NCBI RefSeq assembly: GCF_000429045.1 | Contig: NZ_AUBC01000005.1 | Coordinates: 220,732 to 284,731 of the forward strand | Origin: Salinarimonas rosea DSM 21201 | Lineage (GTDB): Bacteria; Pseudomonadota; Alphaproteobacteria; Rhizobiales; Beijerinckiaceae | Length of the DNA: 64,000 nt | Direction of reading: 5' to 3' | Shown here: positions 49,547-58,310 of the stretch, one piece after another | Numbering within the stretch: the first letter of the stretch is position 1 | Layout of the letters: each line of letters begins with the position of its first letter | The notes under the pieces: generated by a model | What the model was told of the DNA's origin: nothing | Database searches by the model: none | Seen by the model: only the letters and a program-made list of their open reading frames with translations | Made by a program: the position numbers and the translations under genes

Positions 49547-50647
49547 TCAGGCGGCGGCGCGGGCGTCGTCGCCGCGGGCGTAGGCGCGACCGAAGCGGTT
49601 CTCGAGGAAGGCCGCGAGGCCGATGTCCTCCTGGCGCACGAAGCCCGCCTGCGGCAGCCGGCCCTCGGCGAGCAGGTCGAGCACCGCGCAGACCGCCGAG
49701 GCGGTCGTGATCTGGATCGCGGAGCGCACGCGCCCGCCGATCCGCTCGGCGTAGATCTTGCGCGCGAACGTCTCCTGCGTGAGCAGCCCGTCCTTCTGCC
49801 CCGACACCGTGACGAAGACGATGACGACGTCCTGCATCGTCGTGGGCACCGCCTGCTCCAGGATGTCCTTGAGCACCTCGCGGCGCTCGCGCAGCCGCAG
49901 GTCGTCGAGGAGCGCCTTCATCACGGCGCAGTGCCCCGGATAGCGGATCGAGCGGTAGTTCAGCGTGCGCACCCGCCCGGCGAGCGTCTCGCACAGGGTG
50001 CCGAGGCCGCCGGAGGTGTTGAACGCCTCGTAGCGCACGCCGTCCAGCGAGAACTCCTCGCGCTCGCCGAGCGCCGCCGCCTGGACGAGGCGCCCGTCGC
50101 GGATCGCCTCGCAGGGCTCGATATACTCGTTGATCACCCCGTCGGTCGACCAGGTGAGATTGTAGTTGAGGGCGTTCGTCGGGAACTGCGGCAGCGCGCC
50201 GACGCGCAGCTTGACCTCGTCGAGCGTCTCGAACTCCGCCGCGAGATCGTTGGCGACGATCGACACGAAGCCCGGCGCGAGCCCGCATTGCGGGATGAAG
50301 GCCGCCGTCGCGCCCTCGGCCAGCGCCTTGACGCGCCGGGTCGTGGCGACGTCCTCGGTCAGGTCCAGGTAGTGCGTGCCGCTCGCCGCCGCCGCCTCGG
50401 CGATCGCCGCGGTGAGCTGGAAGGGCGCGGCCGAGATCACCGCCCAGGCGCCGGACAGGCGCGCGCGCATGGCTGCGGCGTCTGCGATGTCGAGCGTCGC
50501 CGCGGTCACCGGCGTGCCCTCGGTCGCGCGGGCGAGCGCCGCCTCGTCGCGATCGGCGAGGGTGACGGCGTAGTCGCCCGTGTCGGCGAGCATGCGGGCG
50601 ACGATGCGGCCGATCTTGCCGGCGCCGACGACGACGATGTCCTTCAT
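49547..50647 (-). CDS. Saccharopine dehydrogenase-like NAD(P)-binding protein
   Basis: 366 residues. The N-terminal Rossmann motif VVGAGKIGRIVARML is followed by the saccharopine dehydrogenase middle domain (FIPQCGLAPGFVSIVAN, RVGALPQFPTNALNYNL). It should reduce or oxidise an amino-acid adduct, most likely in lysine or related catabolism. AGGA precedes the ATG. It is divergent from a Lrp regulator and near an aminotransferase, suggesting a small amino-acid catabolic unit. Confidence 0.85.
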   Translation of the reverse strand: MKDIVVVGAGKIGRIVARMLADTGDYAVTLADRDEAALARATEGTPVTAATLDIADAAAMRARLSGAWAVISAAPFQLTAAIAEAAAASGTHYLDLTEDVATTRRVKALAEGATAAFIPQCGLAPGFVSIVANDLAAEFETLDEVKLRVGALPQFPTNALNYNLTWSTDGVINEYIEPCEAIRDGRLVQAAALGEREEFSLDGVRYEAFNTSGGLGTLCETLAGRVRTLNYRSIRYPGHCAVMKALLDDLRLRERREVLKDILEQAVPTTMQDVVIVFVTVSGQKDGLLTQETFARKIYAERIGGRVRSAIQITTASAVCAVLDLLAEGRLPQAGFVRQEDIGLAAFLENRFGRAYARGDDARAAA

Positions 50648-50744
50648 GGTTGCTTCCTCGGGCGTTCCGTTCCTGGCGGATCCTCAGGCTAGCCTTCCCC
50701 CGGGGCGGAAACGACGCTACGTTCCGCGCATTCCGACAGCGAGA

Positions 50745-51203
50745 ATGGACAGACCGCCGATGCCGATGGACGAAACGACGACGGACAAGGATCGCGCGCT
50801 CATCGCGCTCCTGCGCGAGAACGCCCGCGCGCCGGTCGCCGAGATCGCCCGGCGTCTCGGCGTCTCGCGCACCACCGTCCAGAGCCGCATCGATCGGCTC
50901 GAGCGCGCGGGCATCGTCGTCGGCTACACGGCGCGGCTCTCCGCGGACTACGAGGCCGGTCTCGTGCGCGCGCACGTCATGATCGTCGCCGCGCCGAAGC
51001 TGACGCCGGCGGTGACGAAGGCGCTCGCGGCGATGCCGGAGCTGCGCCGGCTGCTCTCCGTCTCCGGCGCCTTCGACATGATCGCCGAGGTCGCCGCCGA
51101 GAGCGTCGCGGCGCTCGATGCGGTGATCGACCGCATCGGCGCGCTCGACGGCGTCGAGCGGACGCAGACCTCGGTGGTCTTGTCCACGCGATTCGCGCGC
51201 TGA
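50745..51203 (+). CDS. Lrp/AsnC-family transcriptional regulator
   Basis: 152 residues. The helix-turn-helix is at about 15-60 (DRALIALLRENARAPVAEIARRLGVSRTTVQSRI) and the RAM ligand-binding domain follows (VRAHVMIVAAPKLTPAV, GAFDMIAEVAAES). Starts at 50745, 50760 or 50766 are all possible; none has a strong ribosome site. Divergence from the saccharopine dehydrogenase-like gene suggests that it controls that gene in response to an amino acid. Confidence 0.87.
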   Translation: MDRPPMPMDETTTDKDRALIALLRENARAPVAEIARRLGVSRTTVQSRIDRLERAGIVVGYTARLSADYEAGLVRAHVMIVAAPKLTPAVTKALAAMPELRRLLSVSGAFDMIAEVAAESVAALDAVIDRIGALDGVERTQTSVVLSTRFAR

Positions 51204-51274
51204 CGAGGCTGGCGCGACGGCTCCGGCTGCGCTTTGCTGCGCGCTCGTCTCCCCTCCCCGCTCGAGGCCCGCGC

Positions 51275-52441
51275 ATGTCCCCCCGCCTCTCACCCGCCGT
51301 CGCCGCGATCCAGTCCCCGCCGATCCCCGAGGCCCAGGGCTGGGCGCGGGCCTATGCCGGCGCGCACGGCCCGCTGATCGACCTGTCGCAGGCGGCACCG
51401 GGCGGTGCGCCGCATCCCGCTCTCCTGGCCCGGCTCGCGGAGGCCGCCGGCTCCGCGGACGCCGCGCGCTACGGGCCGATCCTCGGCGACGACACCCTGC
51501 GGGGCGCGCTCGCGGCGGACGTGTCGCGGCTCTACGGCGGGCCGGTCGCGGCCGACGACGTGGCGATCACGGCGGGCTGCAACGCCGCCTTCGTCACGAC
51601 CATGCTCGCGATCGCCGCGCCCGGCGACGCGGTGCTGCTGCCGACGCCCTGGTACTTCAACCACGAGATGACGCTCGCGATGCTCGGGATCGAGGCGCGC
51701 CCCCTGCCCTGCCGGGCGCAGGACGGGTTCGTGCCGCGCCCGGAGGACGCCGAGGCGCTGGTCGACGCGCGGGTGCGCGCGATCGTGCTGGTCACCCCCA
51801 ACAACCCGACGGGCGCGATCTACCCGCCGGACACGATCGCCGCCTTCGCCGACCTCGCCCGGCGGCGCGGACTCTGGCTCGTCGTCGACGAGACCTATCG
51901 CGACTTCCTGCCCCTCGGCTCCGGCGCGCCGCACGGGCTCTTCGGCGACGCCGGCCGGCGCGCGGGTGTCGTCCACCTCTACTCGTTCTCGAAGAGCTAT
52001 GCCGTGCCGGGCCATCGCCTGGGTGCGCTCGTCGCCGGGCCGGAGCTCGTCGCGGCGGCGGGCAAGATCCTCGACAACGTTCAGATCTGCCCCGCCCGCG
52101 CCGGCCAGGCCGCGGTCGCCTGGGCGATCGAGGCCTTGCGCCCCTGGCGCGAGGAGGCCCGCGCCACGCTCGAGGCGCGCGCCGACGCCTTCGCCGCCGC
52201 GCTGGCGCCGCTGCCGGGCTGGGAGATCGCCTCGATCGGCCCCTACTTCGCCTATGTCCGCCACCCCTGGCCCGGCACGCCGGCCGCGGAGACCGCGAAG
52301 CGGCTCGCGGTCGAGCGCGGCGTGCTGATGCTGCCGGGCAGCTTCTTCGGGCCGGGGCAGGAGGACTATCTGCGGGTGGCGTTCGCGAACGTGGACGCGC
52401 AGCGGCTGGCGATGGTGGGGGAGCGGCTGGGGGCGGGGTGA
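51275..52441 (+). CDS. Class I/II PLP aminotransferase
   Basis: 388 residues, fold type I. Key segments are the ITAGCNAAFVTTM region, VTPNNPTGAIYPP, the VDETYRDF aspartate loop and the PLP lysine in SFSKSYAVPGHRLG. The C-terminal arginine is in FLRVAF-like YLRVAFAN. It is a MalY/AspC-like transaminase of uncertain amino-acid specificity. It follows the Lrp regulator by 71 bp and may be under its control. Confidence 0.88.
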   Translation: MSPRLSPAVAAIQSPPIPEAQGWARAYAGAHGPLIDLSQAAPGGAPHPALLARLAEAAGSADAARYGPILGDDTLRGALAADVSRLYGGPVAADDVAITAGCNAAFVTTMLAIAAPGDAVLLPTPWYFNHEMTLAMLGIEARPLPCRAQDGFVPRPEDAEALVDARVRAIVLVTPNNPTGAIYPPDTIAAFADLARRRGLWLVVDETYRDFLPLGSGAPHGLFGDAGRRAGVVHLYSFSKSYAVPGHRLGALVAGPELVAAAGKILDNVQICPARAGQAAVAWAIEALRPWREEARATLEARADAFAAALAPLPGWEIASIGPYFAYVRHPWPGTPAAETAKRLAVERGVLMLPGSFFGPGQEDYLRVAFANVDAQRLAMVGERLGAG

Positions 52442-52458
52442 TCCGCACGACAGGCCGA

Positions 52459-52977
52459 TCAGCGGCCGAGCAACGCGCGGACGTCCTTCAGCAGCATGAA
52501 GAGGTGATACGGGTCGCTCGGGCTCGGCTCGAAGTCGTAGCGGGCATACCAGTCTCGCGCGGCGGCGTCCTTCGCGTGGACGAGACCGGCGCGAATTCCC
52601 GCATGATCGGCGGCTCGCTGCGTGCGAAGCAAGGCATCCCGCAGCATTTCGCTTCCGACGCCCCGACCCTGCTCGTCAGTATCGACCGCCAGCCGCGCCA
52701 GGAGCATCACCGGGATCGGATGCCGCGCGAGGCCTTTCGCCACGCGCCGGGGTACATGGGCGGGATCGACGGAGCCCACCGTGAGGCTGTAGTACCCGAC
52801 CACTCGGTGCGCACCACGGCACAGGACGAACGTGCGCGTACTGCCGGCTTTCTCGTTCACGAGCGCAAAGCGCTTCAGGAAGCGGTCGAGCGCCTCCCTC
52901 CCGCAGGAGAAGCTATCGACGTCGTGATGGCCCCCGAGCGGCTCGATGGCGCGCAGGGGCTCCGGCGCGGCGGTCAC
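52459..52977 (-). CDS. TacT-type GNAT toxin
   Basis: 172 residues from a GTG overlapping the antitoxin stop by 4 bp. The GNAT acetyl-CoA loop is LAVDTDEQGRGVGSEML and the catalytic tyrosine lies in WYARYDFEPSP. Family N-terminal motif CGREALDRFL is present. Such toxins (TacT, AtaT, KacT) acetylate aminoacyl-tRNA and stop translation. The adjacent DUF1778 gene encodes the antitoxin. Confidence 0.9.
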   Translation of the reverse strand: MTAAPEPLRAIEPLGGHHDVDSFSCGREALDRFLKRFALVNEKAGSTRTFVLCRGAHRVVGYYSLTVGSVDPAHVPRRVAKGLARHPIPVMLLARLAVDTDEQGRGVGSEMLRDALLRTQRAADHAGIRAGLVHAKDAAARDWYARYDFEPSPSDPYHLFMLLKDVRALLGR

Positions 52978-53249
52978 TCGATGATGCTCTTCTTGGCGAG
53001 CAGAGCGGCGAGGCGCGGCTTGTGGACGACCGGCCGATCGAGGATCGCGTTGAAGGCTTCCCAGCGCTCCTCGTCGAGGCGGAAGGTCCGACGATCCATG
53101 AGCGCTTCCTCGGCCGCCGTGACCCCTGCGTCGACGAGAAAGTCCGTCACGTTCTTGTGAGAGGCGCTCGCCGCCTGCTGGAGGAGCGCCTTGACCTCCG
53201 CCGTCGTCCGGATCTCGATCCGCTCGGCCTTCGCTTCCCGGATTGCCAT
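52974..53249 (-). CDS. TacA-type DUF1778 antitoxin
   Basis: 91 residues with GGAG before the ATG. The N-terminal ribbon-helix-helix (ERIEIRTTAEVKALLQQAASASHKNVTDFLVDAG) is the DUF1778 DNA-binding fold; the C-terminal tail (DEERWEAFNAILDRP) is the toxin-neutralising region with the conserved W-x-x-F. It is the first gene of the pair and should repress the operon through the palindrome at 53286. Confidence 0.9.
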   Translation of the reverse strand: MAIREAKAERIEIRTTAEVKALLQQAASASHKNVTDFLVDAGVTAAEEALMDRRTFRLDEERWEAFNAILDRPVVHKPRLAALLAKKSIIE

Positions 53250-53281
53250 GTGCCGCTCCTCGTAGTCGGTACGCGATACAT

Positions 53282-53302
53282 ATCATACGGACGTTGTCCG
53301 TA
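53282..53302 (-). promoter_or_regulatory. tacAT operator and -10 box
   Basis: A perfect inverted repeat TACGGAC-gtt-GTCCGTA (53286-53302) overlaps a minus-strand -10 box TATGAT (53287-53282). A degenerate GTCGGTAC half-site lies nearer the start (53266-53273). This arrangement is typical of RHH antitoxin autoregulation. No good -35 is visible. Confidence 0.6.
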
Positions 53303-53401
53303 CCAGCCTGTCCGCGTGGTCTTCACCGATCACGCCCCCTCGCTTTCCCCGGCCGATCCGATAGTCTAGATGGCTCCACAGGTTAGGCGGGGTCTCCCAC
53401 C

Positions 53402-56400
53402 ATGGTCGCCGGCTGGGCCGTCGTCGTCACGGCCCTCCTCTATCTCTCGCTGCTCTTCGCCGTCGCCCATTGGGGCGATCGATCGGGGGCGTCGCTCGTT
53501 GCGGGGCGGGCGCGGCCGTGGATCTACGCGCTGGCGCTGGCGGTCTACTGCACCTCGTGGACGTTCTACGGCTCGGTGGGGCTCGCCACCGGCTCGGGCC
53601 TCGACTTCCTGATGATCTATGTCGGGCCGATCCTGGTCTTCGTCTTCGGGCACCGGGTGCTCGCGCGGATCGTGCGCATCGCCAAGGACCAGAACATCAC
53701 CTCGGTGGCCGACTTCGTCGCCGCCCGCTACGGCAAGTCGGAGCGCGTCGCGGCGCTCGTCTGCCTGATCGCGGTGGTCGGATCGCTGCCCTACATCGCG
53801 CTCCAGCTCAAGGCCGTCTCGTCCTCGCTCGACGTCTTCCTCGCCGCCGACGAGACCATGGCCTACGCACGCACGACCTTCCCGATGTTCGGCGATCTCG
53901 CCTTCGTCGTCGCCGCCGTGCTCGCCTTCTTCGCGGTGGGCTTCGGCACGCGCCACGCGGACGCTACCGAGCACCAGGACGGGCTCGTGCTCGCCATCTC
54001 GCTCGAGAGCGTGGTCAAGCTCGTCGCCTTCCTGATGGTGGGCTTCTGGACCATCGCCGTCGTCTTCGGCGGCCTGCCCGGGCTCGTCGAGCGCCTCGCG
54101 AGCCCGCAGCCCGGGCAGATCTCGATGGGCGACTTCCTGGGGCAGACCTCGAGCCCCGGCTACCTCGCGACGCTCGCGCTGCTCTCGGCGATCGCCATCG
54201 TGATGCTGCCGCGCCAGTTCCACATGGGCGTCGTCGAGAACCGCGAGCCCGACGACCTGCGTCGCGCGGCCTGGCTGTTCCCGCTCTACCTCGTGCTGAT
54301 CAACGTCTTCGTCGTGCCGATCGCCATCGCCGGCGCGGACGCGCTCGTGCCGGGCTCGGTGGACTCGGACATGACCGTGCTCGGCCTGCCGCTCGCCCAG
54401 GGCGCGGGGGCGATGGCGCTCGTGGCCTTCATCGGCGGGCTCTCGGCGGCGACCGCGATGGTGATCGTGGAATCCGTCGCGCTCGCGATCATGATCTCGA
54501 ACCACCTCGTCATCCCGCTCGTCCTGCGTCGCCGCGGCGCCTTCGCCAGCGCCGCGCAGCCGGGTGAGCGCGGCAGCGTGCCGGACGACCTCGGCGGCTT
54601 CGTGCTGGTCGTCCGGCGCATCGCGATCGTCGCGATGATCATGCTCGCCTACCTCTACTACCGCGCGGCGGGGGACGCGGCACTCGCCGCCATCGGCCTC
54701 CTCGCCTTCGCGGCGCTGGCGCAGATCGCGCCGGCCTTCATCGGCGGGCTGGTATGGCGGCGCGGCACGGCTGCGGGCGCGGCGGCGGGGCTGTCGATCG
54801 GCTTCCTGGTGTGGGCCTACACCCTGATGCTGCCCTCGATCGCCTGGCATTCGCCGATCGTCGACGGCCTCCTCGCCGCCGGTCCCTTCGGCATCGACGC
54901 CCTGAGGCCGACGAGCCTGTTCGGCACCAGCCTGCCGGAGCTCACCCACGGCGTGGTCTGGAGCCTCGGGCTCAACGTCGCGGCCTACGTCCTCGTCTCG
55001 CTGGCGCGCCCGATGACCGCCCTCGAGCGGCTCCAGGCGGCGGCCTACATGCCGGTCGCGGACGCGCCGGCGACACCCTCCTTCCGCTTCTTCCGCGCCG
55101 TCGTGACGGTCGACGAGCTGCGCTCCAGCGTCGCCCGCTACCTCGGCGAGGAGCGCGCCAACCGGTCCTTCGAGGGTTTCGCCTCGGCGCGGGGCGCGCG
55201 GCTCGAGGCCGGCGCGGAGGCGGACATCCACCTCCTGCGCTATGCCGAGCACCTGCTCGCGTCGGCCATCGGTGCATCCTCGGCGCGTCTCGCGCTGTCG
55301 CTCGTGCTCAAGCGGCGCAACGTCTCGACGGCGGACGCGCTCAAGCTCCTCGACGACGCCTCCGCCGCGATCCAGGCCAACCGCGACCTCCTCCAGCACG
55401 CGCTCGACCACGCCCGCCAGGGTATCACCGTGCTCGATTCGCAGCTGCACATCCTGTGCTGGAACCGTGCCTTCGTGGATCTCTACGACCTGCCGCCGGA
55501 GTTCGTGCGCGTGGGCATCTCGCTCGACGAGATCGTGCGCTTCAACGCCAGCCGCGGCTCCTACGGGCCGGGCGTGATCGAGCAGCAGATCGCCCAGCGC
55601 ATCCACTCCTTCGTCCACGACACGGCGCCGGTACGCCTGCGGCTCTACCCGCACGAGCGCGTCATCGAGATCCGCACGACGCCGCTGCCGGACGGCGGCT
55701 TCGTGACGACCTACACCGACGTCACCGAGGCCGTCGCCGCCGAGGAGGCGCGCGCACGCAACGCGGAAGAGCTCGAGCGGCGCGTCGCCGAGCGCACCGA
55801 GGAGCTCACCCGCCTCAACGAGGCGCTGATCCGCGCCAAGGCCGAGGCGGAGGACGCCAACGCCTCGAAGACCCGCTTCCTGGCCGCTGCCTCGCACGAC
55901 ATCCTCCAGCCGCTCAACGCCGCGCGCCTCTACGCCACCGCCCTCGTCGAACGCGACCGCGAGGGCGGCGACGCGACGCTCGCCGAGAACGTCGACGCCT
56001 CGCTCGACGCGGTGGAGGAGATCCTCACGGCCTTGCTGGACATCTCCCGCCTCGACACCGGCGCGATGAAGCCGCAATGGTCGAGCTTCCGCCTCGACGA
56101 GATGCTGCGCCAGCTCCAGCGCGAGTTCGAGCCGGTCGCCGCCGAGAAGGGCCTGCGGCTGCGCTTCGTCGCGCCCTCGCTGACCGTGCGCTCCGACCGC
56201 CGGCTGCTGCGCCGCCTGCTGCAGAACCTGATCTCGAACGCGATCAAGTACACGCCGTCGGGCACCGTCCTCGTCGGCGCGCGCCGGCGCGGCGGACGGC
56301 TGCGGCTCGACGTGCTCGACACCGGGCTCGGGATCCCCCCGTCGAAGCAGCGCATCGTCTTCCGCGAGTTCCAGCGGCTCGACCAGGGCGCGAAGGTGGC

Positions 56401-56965
56401 GCGGGGGCTCGGGCTCGGGCTCTCGATCGTCGAGCGCATCGCGCGCGTCCTCGACCACACGCTCGACCTCTCCTCGGAGAGCGGGCGCGGCTCGCGCTTC
56501 TCCGTGCTGCTCCCGGTCGTCGCCCCGCTGCCGGCGATGGCGCAGCCGGCGGAGGCGCCGATCGTCCCGGCGATGCCGCTCGCGGGGCTGCGCGTGCTCG
56601 CCATCGACAACGAGCCGGCGATCCTCGAGGGCATGCGCACGCTGCTCGGCGGCTGGGGCTGCCGCGTCGGGACCGCCGCCTCGCTGAAGGAGGCGATGGA
56701 GCGCCTGCGCGACGAGCCGGCCGGGCCGGACGTCGTCATCGCCGACTACCATCTCGACGAGGGCACCGGCATCGAGGCGATCGCCGCCCTGCGCTGGAAG
56801 CTCGGCGACCTGCCCGCGATCCTGCTCACCGCCGATCGCACGCTGCCCGTGCGCGACGAGGCGGCGGAGAAGCATATCCACGTCCTCAACAAGCCGCTGA
56901 AGCCCGCGGCGCTGCGCGCCCTCCTCGCCCGCTGGCGCGCGGAGCGGCGCGCGGCCGCCGAATAG
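53402..56965 (+). CDS. SLC5 transporter/PAS/histidine kinase/receiver hybrid (CbrA-like)
   Basis: 1187 residues. Thirteen membrane helices of the sodium:solute symporter fold cover about 1-580 (WTFYGSVGLATGSGLDFLMIY). A linker with a PAS-like domain (about 650-770: DHARQGITVLDSQLHI) and a coiled coil follow. The kinase has H832 in ASHDILQPLN, the N-box NLISNAIKYTP and G-boxes DTGLGIPP and GLGLGLSIVE. The receiver phospho-acceptor is D1115 (IADYHLDEG). The layout matches CbrA/NahK-type sensors. It may sense solute availability through the transporter module. No separate DNA-binding response regulator is adjacent. Confidence 0.92.
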   Translation: MVAGWAVVVTALLYLSLLFAVAHWGDRSGASLVAGRARPWIYALALAVYCTSWTFYGSVGLATGSGLDFLMIYVGPILVFVFGHRVLARIVRIAKDQNITSVADFVAARYGKSERVAALVCLIAVVGSLPYIALQLKAVSSSLDVFLAADETMAYARTTFPMFGDLAFVVAAVLAFFAVGFGTRHADATEHQDGLVLAISLESVVKLVAFLMVGFWTIAVVFGGLPGLVERLASPQPGQISMGDFLGQTSSPGYLATLALLSAIAIVMLPRQFHMGVVENREPDDLRRAAWLFPLYLVLINVFVVPIAIAGADALVPGSVDSDMTVLGLPLAQGAGAMALVAFIGGLSAATAMVIVESVALAIMISNHLVIPLVLRRRGAFASAAQPGERGSVPDDLGGFVLVVRRIAIVAMIMLAYLYYRAAGDAALAAIGLLAFAALAQIAPAFIGGLVWRRGTAAGAAAGLSIGFLVWAYTLMLPSIAWHSPIVDGLLAAGPFGIDALRPTSLFGTSLPELTHGVVWSLGLNVAAYVLVSLARPMTALERLQAAAYMPVADAPATPSFRFFRAVVTVDELRSSVARYLGEERANRSFEGFASARGARLEAGAEADIHLLRYAEHLLASAIGASSARLALSLVLKRRNVSTADALKLLDDASAAIQANRDLLQHALDHARQGITVLDSQLHILCWNRAFVDLYDLPPEFVRVGISLDEIVRFNASRGSYGPGVIEQQIAQRIHSFVHDTAPVRLRLYPHERVIEIRTTPLPDGGFVTTYTDVTEAVAAEEARARNAEELERRVAERTEELTRLNEALIRAKAEAEDANASKTRFLAAASHDILQPLNAARLYATALVERDREGGDATLAENVDASLDAVEEILTALLDISRLDTGAMKPQWSSFRLDEMLRQLQREFEPVAAEKGLRLRFVAPSLTVRSDRRLLRRLLQNLISNAIKYTPSGTVLVGARRRGGRLRLDVLDTGLGIPPSKQRIVFREFQRLDQGAKVARGLGLGLSIVERIARVLDHTLDLSSESGRGSRFSVLLPVVAPLPAMAQPAEAPIVPAMPLAGLRVLAIDNEPAILEGMRTLLGGWGCRVGTAASLKEAMERLRDEPAGPDVVIADYHLDEGTGIEAIAALRWKLGDLPAILLTADRTLPVRDEAAEKHIHVLNKPLKPAALRALLARWRAERRAAAE

Positions 56966-57126
56966 CGCACTGCGGACGGCCGGCTCCTCCCGGCAGGAGC
57001 CCGTCGCGGAGGTTTCCCGCACCGCGGAATTGGGCCGGTCGCGCTTGCCGCGCGGCAGGACGTCGGTGTCAATGACCCGAGAAGGCACGCGTGACGAGAC
57101 GGGGGGGAGATGACGAGGGCGGGATC

Positions 57127-57654
57127 ATGAGCGGCGGCCTGCGCCCGCGGCTGCCGGGGGAGCTCTGGAAGCGCATGCGGCTCGTGGTGCGCAAGCCGTC
57201 GACGCTCGCCGTGCGCTTCGTGCTCGCCGGCATCGCGACCGCGATCGCGGTCGGCCTGCTGGAGCTCGCGGCGCTGACCACCCGCACGCCCTATTGGCAG
57301 GTGCCCTTCGTCACCTCGATCGCGCTCGTCATCGGCCTGCCCTACGCGGAGGCGTCGACGCGGCGCGCGCTGATCGGCGGGCACATCGTCGCCGCGCTCG
57401 TCGGCTACGCCGTGCTGTACGCGCTCGGCCCCTCGATCCACACGGCCGCCTTCGCCTGCGGTCTCGCGGTCACCGCGATGCTCGCGACCCGCACGATGCA
57501 CCCGCCCGCCGCCGTCAACCCGTTCCTGGTCGTCAACGAGAGCCTCGGCCTCGGCTTCCTGGTCGGCACGATCGTGCCCGGCGCGATCCTGCTCGCGGTC
57601 TTCGCCTTCGTCTGGAACGAGGTGATCACCGCGCGCTGGACGCGCCGCGGGTGA
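57127..57654 (+). CDS. HPP-family integral membrane protein
   Basis: 175 residues from ATG at 57127; a GTG at 57091 would add 12 residues. Four or five membrane helices are present and the motif MHPPAAVNPF is the HPP signature. HPP proteins are proposed nitrite or small-anion carriers; evidence is limited to a few homologues. It follows the sensor kinase gene on the same strand but 161 bp away. Confidence 0.8.
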   Translation: MSGGLRPRLPGELWKRMRLVVRKPSTLAVRFVLAGIATAIAVGLLELAALTTRTPYWQVPFVTSIALVIGLPYAEASTRRALIGGHIVAALVGYAVLYALGPSIHTAAFACGLAVTAMLATRTMHPPAAVNPFLVVNESLGLGFLVGTIVPGAILLAVFAFVWNEVITARWTRRG

Positions 57655-57657
57655 GCC

Positions 57658-58209
57658 TCACCCCGCGGCCCTGAGCGCATCCTCCGCCGCGATGAAGGCT
57701 GCGACCTCCGGCGTCATCGCGGGGGACGCCGTCTCCGGCACGCCCACCTCCGCGAGGAGCCGCGAGACCGGCACGAAGCCCTTCTCGCGCCGGTCGTAGA
57801 GCCCCGCGCGCACGAGCGCGATCGCCGCGAGGATCTCCGCCCCGTCGCGCCCGCGCGTCACGACCCGGTGCTCGACGACCACCCACGCCTCGGACCAGGC
57901 GACGATGCGGGTCTCGAGCCGGAAGCGCCGCCACAGCCGCAATTCGCGCCGAAAGCGGATCTTGCCGGCCGAGACGATCGGCACCCAGCCGTGGCGGCGG
58001 ATCGCCTTCCACAGGCCGGTGCGGATCATCAGGTCGACGCGCCCGAGATCCATCAGCGTCCAGTAGCGGCCGTTGTTCATGTGGAGCGAGACGTCGAGGT
58101 CGTGGGGCATCACCCGGAAGCCGACGCGCGAGGCGTCGTCGATCGGGTGCAGCCGCGGGCCCCGCAGCGCGGCGAGGACGACGGCGAGGAGGCGCAGCCA
58201 GAGGTTCAT
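57658..58209 (-). CDS. Thioesterase-like (hotdog) protein, THEM6 type
   Basis: 183 residues. The hotdog segments HDLDVSLHMNNGRYWTLMDLGRVD and GKIRFRRELRLWRRFRLETRIVAW are typical of acyl-CoA thioesterases. The D-x-N-x-H-like pattern DVSLHMNNG contains the usual catalytic/CoA region. A hydrophobic N-terminus (LWLRLLAVVLAAL) may anchor it. Substrate is unknown. Confidence 0.82.
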   Translation of the reverse strand: MNLWLRLLAVVLAALRGPRLHPIDDASRVGFRVMPHDLDVSLHMNNGRYWTLMDLGRVDLMIRTGLWKAIRRHGWVPIVSAGKIRFRRELRLWRRFRLETRIVAWSEAWVVVEHRVVTRGRDGAEILAAIALVRAGLYDRREKGFVPVSRLLAEVGVPETASPAMTPEVAAFIAAEDALRAAG

Positions 58210-58235
58210 GGGCTCGACGAGAGGTGCACGGAACG

Positions 58236-58275
58236 AGAGCGGACGGGCGTGCCGCCCGGCACGCCCGTCCGCTCT
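58236..58275. terminator. Perfect 18-bp-stem hairpin between chemoreceptor and thioesterase
   Basis: Arms 58236-58253 and 58258-58275 are exact complements around a 4-nt GCCC loop. It lies 36 bp after the chemoreceptor stop and 27 bp before the thioesterase start, both on the minus strand. No T tract follows on either strand, so termination would have to rely on the very stable stem; an extragenic palindrome is the alternative. Confidence 0.5.
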
Positions 58276-58310
58276 ATCAGCAAGCCGGAGGGCAGCCCAG
58301 CGGTTCCGCC

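Noticed and set aside
53366..57088. Minus-strand frame of 1240 codons
   Set aside because: Antisense of the hybrid sensor kinase with no recognisable domains.
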